From Pelargonium nanum (taxonomy: Eukaryota; Streptophyta; Magnoliopsida; Geraniales; Geraniaceae), in contig JAYMTF010001198.1 of assembly GCA_036897485.1 (NCBI GenBank), positions 1 through 25,460 on the forward strand: DNA of 25,460 nucleotides, in the 5' to 3' direction. The notes beneath the pieces are model-generated. The model ran no database searches. It saw nothing but the letters and a program-made list of their open reading frames with translations, and was not told the DNA's origin. This document shows, in pieces, positions 9,501 to 16,279 of this stretch (position 1 is the first letter of the stretch; the number at the start of each line of letters is the position of its first letter). The translations under genes and the position numbers were made by a program.

Positions 9501-11255
9501 GGTCTTTTCACAATTGGCACTGTTGCCTTGGTGGCAGTGCCACATTGCTGCTCGACAGCACAAAAATAAATTTCTAGATTGGTCCCTGAATATCAATCTT
9601 AATCTCGGTGGAACAAGATAATCTATATTACAAAAATAATGACGTAGACCTTTGATGGAATATCAGAACTAGCTGCAAAGGAGCTGATAATATATGTTCA
9701 TGGACGCTTAGTCAAATGAATTTGGGAAAAAGAAATAAAGAATGAAACAATGATTACACTTATTGAAAGGTTTTTCCAGATATAGAGGCCTTCTTAGTGG
9801 CATAGGAGTCTTATTTGATGAATATCACACTTAATTATGAGGAGGTTAACATGATATACCTCCTTTTACACCTTGTCTAGACTGATTATTATCTCTCTTG
9901 TGCAGCTACAAGATGCTGGATGTTGGACGGATGCTGCAACTTTAGCTGCTACTCATTTGAAAGGATCTGATTATGCAAGGTTTTCCTTTTGTTCTTTGTA
10001 TTATTAAGATATCTTGAGCTTAAGCTTTTAGAGAAATCAGGTGTTCACATGGTAATGAATGGGGATCCCGTGCTAAAACCACCATGCTACTTCCACGGGG
10101 GTTTGGCATAGACCCCTACTCGATTTATTAGAAGAAAAGAAAACAGTATATACTGCAAGAATGAGGGGGGCGTAGTGAGCCTAACCTCACCAAAGAGAAA
10201 GCAGAGTCTACATAAACCTAAATGAATGCATAAAGACGAGGCATCATCAAAGAAGAAAGATATAATTAAGCATACTAGAAAATTAATAACATATTCTAAC
10301 TTTGCGAAAATGCATATTTTCATTGCTGCCTGCTTTAAGGAGGAGCTCATTAGGAATGTTGTCAGGTTGGATGATTCTGTAGGAGTTTGTCAGTTAGCCA
10401 AGACCAGCACAAAGGTCTGCTACCTTATTTTCTTCTCTGTAGGTGTGAGAAAATTCCATGTGTCGTAAAAGAAAGTGTTTGCTGCGATTGAGGCTGTAAT
10501 TCAGTTGCCAAGGGCAATGCTTAGTGCCTTTAAGCACCTCAATAACCGATTTTTGAATCTGCCTCAATGATGTCCACCGGAGTATTATGTTGAAAGCTTA
10601 ACTATAAACCTTCTTCCAAAGCTCGAAACTCAGCATAAGTATTTGTTCCCGGGCCCAAGTTGAGGGTGAATCCAACTATAAGGTTCCCATTGCACCCCCT
10701 GCTGCGCTATTTCCTTGTCTTGAGGCTCCATCAGTGTAGTTTCTTGATGAACTGTTCATCACTTTGGTTAGAAAAGAAAAGAAAAGAAAAACTTGATTTT
10801 TTTAGCATTCTATCTACAGGGTATTGCAAAGATGGGCTGACTATGTCCTTCGCACTGAACACAACATCTGGAGGTATTTATCTTATTATCTATTACTTTC
10901 CCGGTAAAGTTATCCCTAAATTGTTGCATTCTGATGTTTAGGTACAATATGATGCAGGGCTCTAATTTTATATGTTGCAGCGGGTGCATTGCAAGAGGCA
11001 TTGGCTGCTCTTCGCGAGGCACATCATCCAGACACAGCTGCCATGTTCATACTTGCTTGTCGCGAAATCCATGCAGAAATCATTTTGAATTTGGAAAACT
11101 CAAAGGATGAATCAACATCAATTAACAAAACACAAATGTACTTGCCTGGGTTTAATCCGGAAAATGAAGATGTCCTTGCTGTTGGTGAATATTTTGGGGA
11201 ATACCAAAGAAAACTAGTGCATTTTTGCATGGACTCGCAACCATATTCGGACTGA
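597..11255 (+). CDS. WDR11: WD repeat-containing protein 11 (WDR11)-like, 5'-partial
   Basis: Nineteen exons give 1005 codons to a TGA stop: 597-1083, 1590-1677, 1801-1982, 2186-2322, 3424-3490, 4546-4705, 4827-4932, 5285-5360, 5464-5646, 6326-6486, 7174-7273, 7550-7754, 7836-8116, 8327-8448, 8611-8755, 8876-8968, 9906-9979, 10820-10873, 10958-11255. All introns are GT-AG and the phases agree throughout. WD-type blades are visible ([25 protein letters not shown]), followed by a helical C-terminal half. It resembles the plant transducin/WD40 proteins related to WDR11. Those are about 1340 residues by my recollection, so roughly 340 N-terminal residues lie upstream. In animals WDR11 acts in a trans-Golgi vesicle-tethering complex; its role in plants is little known. 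The first exon could also start at 599, since its acceptor reads CACAGAG. Several introns are swollen by transposon remnants. Confidence 0.85.
2710..2824. repeat. cluster of short palindromes and a 10-bp direct repeat
   Basis: Within the long intron 2323-3423 there are two tight inverted repeats. GGCTGAG-a-CTCAGCC is at 2710-2724, and ATGAGGTGA-ca-TCACCTCAT is at 2787-2806. The second lies between two copies of ATGAGTCTTA (2773-2782 and 2815-2824). I see no recognisable transposase or known element. It may be part of an old non-autonomous transposon or chance structure. Confidence 0.4.
2921..3031 (+). pseudogene. coding-like fragment of unknown origin in an intron
   Basis: An open frame of 36 codons starts right after an in-frame TGA and ends at TGA 3029-3031. 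It reads like real protein, with [18 protein letters not shown] followed by an Ala/Glu/Gln-rich helix. It does not continue the WDR11 reading: splicing from exon 2186-2322 to exon 3424-3490 already restores an uninterrupted product. I do not recognise the parent protein. It may be a captured gene fragment, a retropseudogene piece, or chance. Confidence 0.2.
3208..3387 (+). mobile_element. possible solo LTR
   Basis: The segment begins TGTTAGAAAT and could end at TACAACA. It has a TATA-like TATAAATAAGAG near 3271 followed by a T/C-rich stretch, which is the order of U3, R and U5 in a small plant LTR. No matching target duplication was found at the proposed ends (GGGAT against TGGTC). It lies just upstream of exon 3424-3490. 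Confidence 0.25.
3655..4103 (-). mobile_element. Ty1/copia retrotransposon remnant, rearranged
   Basis: On the minus strand, from 4103 down to about 3990, the frame contains [13 protein letters not shown] followed by WFGRFS. This is the hallmark of Ty1/copia reverse transcriptase. It ends in a stop after about 37 codons. A purine-rich tract (TTAAGGAGGGG, 3951-3961) then sits directly before a TGTTAGAGTC start that looks like an LTR. The rest of the polymerase and the copia RNase H region are missing, so most of the interior is deleted. Beyond the LTR is a sequence resembling a primer-binding site and leader. It lies in the intron between exons 3424-3490 and 4546-4705, antisense to the host gene. 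Confidence 0.7.
3792..3949 (-). repeat. putative copia LTR (about 158 bp)
   Basis: On the minus strand it starts TGTTAGAGTCAATTG directly after the polypurine tract and contains TATAAATTGGG. It could end at ACTCTCACA (3792). The next bases, GGGTATCATTATC, partly match the TGGTATCAGAGC primer-binding site typical of plant copia elements. The right boundary is well supported by the tract; the left boundary is a proposal. Confidence 0.45.
4119..4136. repeat. homopolymer run of 18 C
   Basis: Eighteen consecutive C residues lie next to the broken edge of the copia reverse-transcriptase fragment. Such runs are unstable in replication and hard to sequence, so the exact length should be treated with caution. 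Confidence 0.95.
4472..4489. repeat. (AT)9 microsatellite
   Basis: A simple AT dinucleotide repeat in a WDR11-like intron, about 55 bp upstream of exon 4546-4705. Confidence 0.9.
6109..6171. repeat. 19-bp tandem repeat, about 3.3 copies
   Basis: The unit GTATGATTCTGCATATACA occurs at 6109-6127, 6128-6146 (one change, A to G) and 6147-6165, followed by a partial GTATGA. It lies in the 679-bp intron between exons 5464-5646 and 6326-6486. I see nothing else recognisable in that intron. Confidence 0.9.
9282..9424 (-). pseudogene. antisense coding-like fragment in a large intron
   Basis: The 937-bp intron 8969-9905 holds a minus-strand open frame of about 46 codons. It includes [18 protein letters not shown] and ends at TAA (9284-9282). 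Immediately left of it, on the plus strand, GAGACGGAG precedes TGTTAAGTATTCC, which loosely resembles a polypurine tract plus LTR start. The family was not recognised; it may be debris of a retroelement. The rest of this intron shows nothing recognisable. Confidence 0.2.
10090..10745 (-). mobile_element. degenerate LINE 3' end with RNase H relic
   Basis: On the minus strand, 10739 down to about 10395 encodes a ribonuclease H-like domain with broken frames. [15 protein letters not shown] comes first, then [15 protein letters not shown] in another frame, then EADSKI, then [12 protein letters not shown]. All four acidic active-site positions of the family (TDG, AEF, ADS, VAD) are still readable, but at least two frame changes and a stop separate them. 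Downstream (to about 10090) the sequence matches the 3' end of the LINE fragment at 14833-15091: GGGGGTTTGGC, GACCCCTAC and TGAGCCTAACCTC are shared. Plant L1-type LINEs carry a C-terminal RNase H. It lies in the intron between exons 9906-9979 and 10820-10873, antisense to the gene. Confidence 0.7.
10771..10791. repeat. (GAAAA)4 microsatellite
   Basis: Four GAAAA units plus one A, 28 bp upstream of exon 10820-10873 and just outside the LINE relic. Confidence 0.9.
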
Positions 11256-12186
11256 GACAGATATGTTGGCAATGATGCATAAAAGCGCAAGGCCAACGGA
11301 AAAGAATCCCATTGTTGGTGTGTGACACCCTCGTATAGATATTGAATTACTGGGTTGTTAATTTTTTGGCCATGAAACGTCCTGGAGAGTTGGCAACACG
11401 ATGAACTTGAAGAACTTGAAAAAGGTTCGTCTTTTATATGATGAAGAAACAGAAGCAAGTTTATCAGAATGTGTGTTGACAAAGTTGTAGAAAATGAATT
11501 GAAGGTGTGGAAGGGTATGTGATGTATAAAATTTTGATAGCAGCATGTTTAAATGTATTGGTTTTGGTAGGAATTGATTGTAGAGTCACTGATACATAAA
11601 TGCTTTAGAGCAAACTTACTGTGTTTTGTATGTATTTCAAACAATAAGCAATAACTCTAATGAATCATAGCTTCCAATTCTCACACTTTCTGGTGCCAAC
11701 CCATTCATTTGTTGCTAATAGTCATGAATCACAGGAGTTGTATATATGTTTTCAGCCAAAACCTTATCTTATTAGCAGGAGATGTAAGCAATTGTTCATA
11801 TACATGTGAAAAGAAAACAGAAATAACCAGTTCTCTTCTATCTAAACATGATCATATAGATGAACAAGTCATGAGCTCATAGTTTTGATTCTGTCAACAC
11901 AGTCAAGTCACATATATAAATTTTTAAACAGAATTTGACCCCTACTTTCGATACAACCAAACGAGGAAAACAGTTTTAACAGAAGTAGAGAATCCTGTGA
12001 AGATACAATAGGTGGGTGGCAACTGAAAATTAAAAATAAAGAGAGAAAATAAATCTGCAAAAAAGAACAAAAACAAATGAACACAATGGGTAAGCACAGA
12101 AGACAGAGTAAATCTTCAATGGGTATAGAGAAGCATTACAGTGAATTGGATCGTATTTATAACAGGCCATCTCGCAGCGAGCCAGC
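11256..12186. other. 3' flanks of the two convergent genes
   Basis: This gene-free stretch holds the 3' untranslated region of the WDR11-like gene and the likely 3' region of the minus-strand ANTH gene. No further open frames with coding character or transposon signatures were seen. AT-rich stretches near 11900-12060 are suitable for the 3' end of the ANTH transcript. Confidence 0.6.
11612..11660 (+). terminator. candidate poly(A) region of the WDR11-like gene
   Basis: TGTGTTTTGTATGT followed about 20 bp later by AATAAG fits the plant far-upstream (UUGUAU-like) and near-upstream elements, about 370 bp after the stop codon. Plant signals are loose, so the cleavage site is approximate. Confidence 0.4.
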
Positions 12187-14133
12187 TCAGTAGGGGGCAT
12201 AGTAGTACCCTCCAGGCTGCCCCATTCCATTCACCGGCGGCATTCCATAAGGCGGTGGCATTCCATAAGGCATCATTTGCTGGGGATTGGGGCCATAGAA
12301 TCCAGTGCTACCACCGATTTTAGCCAAACTAACTTGGCCTTGCATCCCCTCCCTCCCATACTGCTGCCATAGCTGCTGTTCCTGCACAAGTAACGTCTGC
12401 TTCTTCTCCATGTCAGCCATCTGCACGTACGAAGGAGGAGGCACTACAAGGGAAGCGGCAAACGGGTCTTGATTCGCCACTGGTTGAACTGTACCATCTG
12501 GAGCAGGCAGTGCAAGGATTGGTGTTGCACTCTTGCTCGTGCTGGGCAATGCCACGCTACTTGCACTACCACCGCTCAGTTGAGTGTGACTCACATGCTG
12601 CCTCACTGCTCCCTGATCATACATGCCATTGAGCAACAATGAATCAAACCCACCTGCCAGTGCAGCTTTTTGCTTGGACAGATTGCTAGTTGACTCCACC
12701 AAAGCCAGTTCCCAATCTGCTTTACCACTTTCGGCAGCTGGTGTTTGCCATGCTGAAGTCACTTCAGGCTCTCCATTTGAGGGGAACGTTTCCCATGTAC
12801 CACTTCCATTTCCCGGACCAGAGAACAGAGCCAGAGCAAATTTGTTGCCTTGATCATCAGCTGTAATTCCATCATCCCTCAAGTTCACCAAATCTTGAGT
12901 CTCCTGCTGAACTTGTGGCTTAGGAGCTTCAGGTGGAGGTGGTGGTGGTGGGGTCCAGTTCTCAGGCGCTGGAAGAGCCTTTATTTCATTCATATCTGGC
13001 TCGGGTTCAGGTTCTGGTTCCGGTGCTTTCTCCTCCTGAACTCTCTCGGGACTTTTTGGCCCCTTTGCCATCTCCTTCAAGAAACCCTCCAGCGTCCCCA
13101 AAAGCTTATCAGTAATTCTCTGCACCTCCGGGAACTCAGAGGATCTAGCAATGCCCACATCCTTGCACCAATCATAAAACCCCACAAGTTCATCGATCAT
13201 CTTTGCTGCACTAACGTACGCATCAAAAGCCTTGACACAATCCTGATACTCCATCTCCATAAACCGATCCAACAACACTCCCAATGCCTCGCATATCTCA
13301 ACATATATACCAAAACTCTCCTTGACAACCCGGTAAAGTGACACGAGCACCAACCTGCTAGTCTTGGCAGTACCAGCCGGCCTACAACCCAAAACCCGAT
13401 CAAACACCCGCAGCAAACGATCTAATTTGGCCAAAACCCTCTCGGGCTTCATTTCCCTGATCGGGGTTCCCTCTTTTTTCTGCTCCTTCCCCGCCGGCTC
13501 ACTCAGATCCCCATACGATCTCGCCCTCCTGCCCATCCCATAATTACCCTCATCCCGAAACTCACCATACTCACGCCGCGGAGGCCCCCACCGATCATCT
13601 CTCTCCTCAAATCTATCACCACCACCGCGGCCGCTGCCACCGCCAGCACTTCCCTTCACTTTCTTCTCATACACCAAAGACTCAACCTTCTCATCAAGAT
13701 ACATAGCATAACACCTCACAAACGCCGCGTGATCCCACGAATTGGAATGTGCCTCGTCTCGAAAATCCGACAAGTTCAAAACCCGCATCCCTCGACGGGT
13801 CGCAAACACAATCTCCTCCTCAAACAAGGGGTGCCCATCAGCCAGGAGCCTGTGGACAAGCATCAGAACCTTGAGCGCCACAATCCAATCGTGGGTCTTG
13901 CTCAGGCGCTTGGAGATTATAGCAACACACGCATTGACATAGCCTCTGGAGGACCAAGTGAAGCTAATGATCTCGCGCATGTACTTGTCGTCGGCAGGGT
14001 CCTCGTCGTGGCTCGTGGCCTTGACGACCAGAACCTTAAGCTCCGGAGCCATGTTGCTCGACACTTTCGCTATACTTATCGTGGTCTGGTCCTTCACCGC
14101 ACCGATCGCTTTACGGATCGTGCTCGGCGCCAT
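12187..14133 (-). CDS. ANTH-domain clathrin assembly protein (AP180/CALM type)
   Basis: A single-exon gene of 648 residues. The N-terminal half is an ANTH domain: VVKATSHDEDPADDKY (37-52) matches the PI(4,5)P2-binding segment, and it is followed by helices with YVNACVAIISKRLSKTHDW and VALKVLMLVHRLL. A low-complexity Gly/Arg insert (about 160-225) separates this from the later helices (230-355). The C-terminal tail is disordered and has EPEPEPEPEPD, seven prolines, WETF (447-450) and DPF (556-558), which are AP-2 or accessory-protein binding motifs. It ends in a Met/Pro/Gly/Tyr-rich tail. It resembles Arabidopsis At2g25430/At4g32285-type proteins of similar length. Such proteins bind the plasma membrane and recruit clathrin and adaptors during endocytosis. 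The ATG is the first in the frame and gives the conserved MAPSTIRKAIGAVKD start. The coding sequence is GC-richer than its surroundings. Confidence 0.93.
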   Translation of the reverse strand: MAPSTIRKAIGAVKDQTTISIAKVSSNMAPELKVLVVKATSHDEDPADDKYMREIISFTWSSRGYVNACVAIISKRLSKTHDWIVALKVLMLVHRLLADGHPLFEEEIVFATRRGMRVLNLSDFRDEAHSNSWDHAAFVRCYAMYLDEKVESLVYEKKVKGSAGGGSGRGGGDRFEERDDRWGPPRREYGEFRDEGNYGMGRRARSYGDLSEPAGKEQKKEGTPIREMKPERVLAKLDRLLRVFDRVLGCRPAGTAKTSRLVLVSLYRVVKESFGIYVEICEALGVLLDRFMEMEYQDCVKAFDAYVSAAKMIDELVGFYDWCKDVGIARSSEFPEVQRITDKLLGTLEGFLKEMAKGPKSPERVQEEKAPEPEPEPEPDMNEIKALPAPENWTPPPPPPPEAPKPQVQQETQDLVNLRDDGITADDQGNKFALALFSGPGNGSGTWETFPSNGEPEVTSAWQTPAAESGKADWELALVESTSNLSKQKAALAGGFDSLLLNGMYDQGAVRQHVSHTQLSGGSASSVALPSTSKSATPILALPAPDGTVQPVANQDPFAASLVVPPPSYVQMADMEKKQTLLVQEQQLWQQYGREGMQGQVSLAKIGGSTGFYGPNPQQMMPYGMPPPYGMPPVNGMGQPGGYYYAPY

Positions 14134-14161
14134 CTCTAGTACACGCTAGTCAAGTAAAAGC

Positions 14162-14254
14162 CTAAAGCAAATACTTGGTTTCTCTAATTGGGTTCTGATT
14201 CGAAATCAGCAAGATCTAGCTCACCCAGATTGAGATCGATCCAGAGAAACGTAC
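14162..14254 (-). other. probable 5' leader intron of the ANTH gene
   Basis: On the minus strand, GAGCTCAG|GTACGT is a strong donor (intron starts at 14254) and GTATTTGCTTTAG|GC a fair acceptor (intron ends at 14162). A later acceptor, GACTAG at 14146, is an alternative. The intron would remove about 93-109 nt some 28 nt or less upstream of the ATG. The transcript probably starts near 14450, where CT-rich leader-like sequence begins, but no clear TATA box faces this gene. Confidence 0.35.
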
Positions 14255-14832
14255 CTGAGCTCCTTCAACACAGTCTTGTTCTGATCCGGTGGGTCGGTGG
14301 ATCTGGCGGCGGCGGATCCGTTGACTTTGGGACAGATTCGACGGCGGAGATGGAGTGGATCTAGCGAGGTCGGTGTCTTCTCCGGCGGAAATGGCAGAGC
14401 AGAGAGTGGGTCGTCGTCTCTGTCTTTGTCTTTTTGGGAAAAAGCTGTGATTTTTAGTTTCTTGAATGCTATAAAAGGAAGCGAGGACACAGATTTTTTT
14501 TTTTTTCATAACAGAACATAACAGCGTAACGGACGGAGTCGGTGGAAGCTTCTGGTTTTTCGGAAAGAAAGGTACAGGTACGGTGGGTTTAATGTGGAAA
14601 CGTTGTCGTTTCCGAGGTTTCCTTTTGGGGATGAAACGGGATCTTGAAGAACAAGAGTAACGGCGTTGGAATTTAAAAAAAAATGGAATAAAGTGATCAG
14701 ATAACTTTAATTTCCTGTTATCGTGTAAAATTTGGATCCATAGTTTTTAAATATGGAACTGTATTTACTATTTAAAGCAATTAATTTAATCAGCATTGTT
14801 TGCGTAAATTGGTAGCTTCGTTATTGATGCTT

Positions 14833-15091
14833 TTTTTTTTTTAAGGAGCGCCACCTGTAATGGTGGGGGTTTGGCGGGACCCCTACCTGTTTATTAAATA
14901 AATAAGAAATGATACAATGACGGAGGGGACGTAATGAGCCTAACCTCCTCAAATGAAAGAACCTATACATAAGGCTAAATGAGATGCATGTAACAAATAA
15001 ATTACATGTATAACCTGCCGGTCTAATAAAAGATCTACCAAAACTATCATCATGAACGATGTCACAAAACGAACTAGGAAAATCCTCAGCA
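14833..15091 (-). mobile_element. 5'-truncated LINE with 15-bp TSDs
   Basis: The insert of about 259 bp lies between perfect copies of TCGTTATTGATGCTT at 14818-14832 and 15092-15106. On the minus strand it ends in a poly(A) tail, seen as the T run 14831-14842. The 3' part matches the LINE relic in the WDR11-like intron (GGGGGTTTGGC, GACCCCTAC, TGAGCCTAACCTC). Target-primed reverse transcription explains all of this: poly(A) end, 5' truncation and target duplication. The perfect duplications argue for a fairly recent insertion. It lies about 700 bp upstream of the ANTH start codon. Confidence 0.85.
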
Positions 15092-15106
15092 TCGTTATTG
15101 ATGCTT

Positions 15107-16160
15107 AGCTCTTAATTATTCAACTAAATAACATTACATACTGTTTTTTTTTTCATTTAGACAATTTTAATGGCTATTTTTCATACAATAAACAAATTAT
15201 TTTAAATTTTGATCATGTATATAATAATTTTTTAAACTTTTATTTTGGACAAAAAAAATATATTAGTTTTGTCTTAGTATGGCAATATCTCGTGATAGAT
15301 TTTATATAATATTATATTGGATTTGAAAGAAATATACATCATCAAATTATTATTGTTTAATGTAATTATTTATGTTTAAAAACGATCATTTTAAAGCAGA
15401 AAGAAATGTTAAAATAAATCAAATAAAGTATAAATTTAAACTATTAATTATTTGTCTAATTTTTTTTTTTTTTCTGAATAGACCGCCAGGTTTATTTGTC
15501 TAACTTAACTTCTTTTTTTAAACATTGTCTAACTAGACTTGATTTATACTCAAATTTATAAAATTCATCTAGATACTACTATGAGAGAAGTAATGCATTT
15601 ATATTCTTACATGTTTAATGAAAGACTCTCTATGTTTTACAATTTTGCCACAATAAATGAAATCAAGTTATTTTTAGCTTATGCTAGACTAAATAAATTC
15701 ATATATGCGCCAATGAATTTATAATAGTTTAGTGATCCGCAATATTCATATTTTATATGAGGTGTTCAATTCTCATTGATGAGTTAAAAAAACATGTGAG
15801 TTAGACTTTTTGTTCTCAAACTTATATCGTCAAGATAACACAATGATCTTTTAAATGAAATACTTAATTTTTTATGCTAAATTAAATATTCAGTTAGTTC
15901 TAAAATTGCAAAAGACGTACTCATTTTGAGATGAAAAAAGTCGTATTCACTCAGATATTAAATTATTTTAAAACTTAAAAAAATTGTTTAACTAGCCAGA
16001 CACATAACACATTCAATTAATAGCCTATACAAAATAAATTCAAACTCTATTGTTTGTTGTTGAAAATAATAGCAAAGCTAAAAGAATATATATACATTTA
16101 TCTTCTTTTTTTCCAACAAAAAAAAGAACAAATAATAATCGAAATTTTGAATGAAAAAAG
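15107..16160. other. AT-rich intergenic spacer
   Basis: Very AT-rich DNA between the LINE and the BRIZ promoter, with T and A runs and no credible gene. A 61-codon open frame at 15539-15724 has no recognisable features and looks accidental. No inverted terminal repeats stood out. Confidence 0.6.
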
Positions 16161-16210
16161 CCCAATGTGGAGCTTTAACAGTTCTTGTGTAGCTTTCTAG
16201 AAACAGCAGA

Positions 16211-16223
16211 TTTCCCGCGAAAA
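16211..16223. promoter_or_regulatory. E2F-like binding site
   Basis: TTTCCCGCGAAAA contains TTTCCCGC on the plus strand and TTTCGCGG on the minus strand, both fitting the E2F consensus TTTSSCGS. It lies 57 bp upstream of the BRIZ start codon, in the promoter or 5' leader. Whether E2F factors bind it is unknown. Confidence 0.5.
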
Positions 16224-16279
16224 TTCCAACTTCCCTTCGCAAAACCGAGTCAGCTCAGCGATCCAACCCGCCGGAGGCC

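Noticed and set aside
11024..11482. A 152-codon gene on the minus strand
   Set aside because: It overlaps the conserved last exon of the WDR11-like gene, has Ser runs and no recognisable domain; a shadow of the real exon.
12623..14149. Several plus-strand open frames of 60-163 codons opposite the ANTH gene
   Set aside because: They are antisense to a well-conserved GC-rich coding sequence, which creates long accidental frames. None resembles a protein family.
14468..14477. TATAAAAG as the TATA box of the ANTH gene
   Set aside because: It reads TATA on the plus strand, whereas the gene runs on the minus strand; no plus-strand gene starts nearby.
14216..14521. Small genes on either strand upstream of the ANTH gene
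   Set aside because: The region is the 5' leader and promoter. The frames are low-complexity (Ser/Arg/Pro) and overlap the proposed leader intron.
14540..14565. A heat-shock element (GGAAGCTTCTGG) in the ANTH promoter
   Set aside because: Only one good GAA-TTC pair is present; a functional element usually needs three units.
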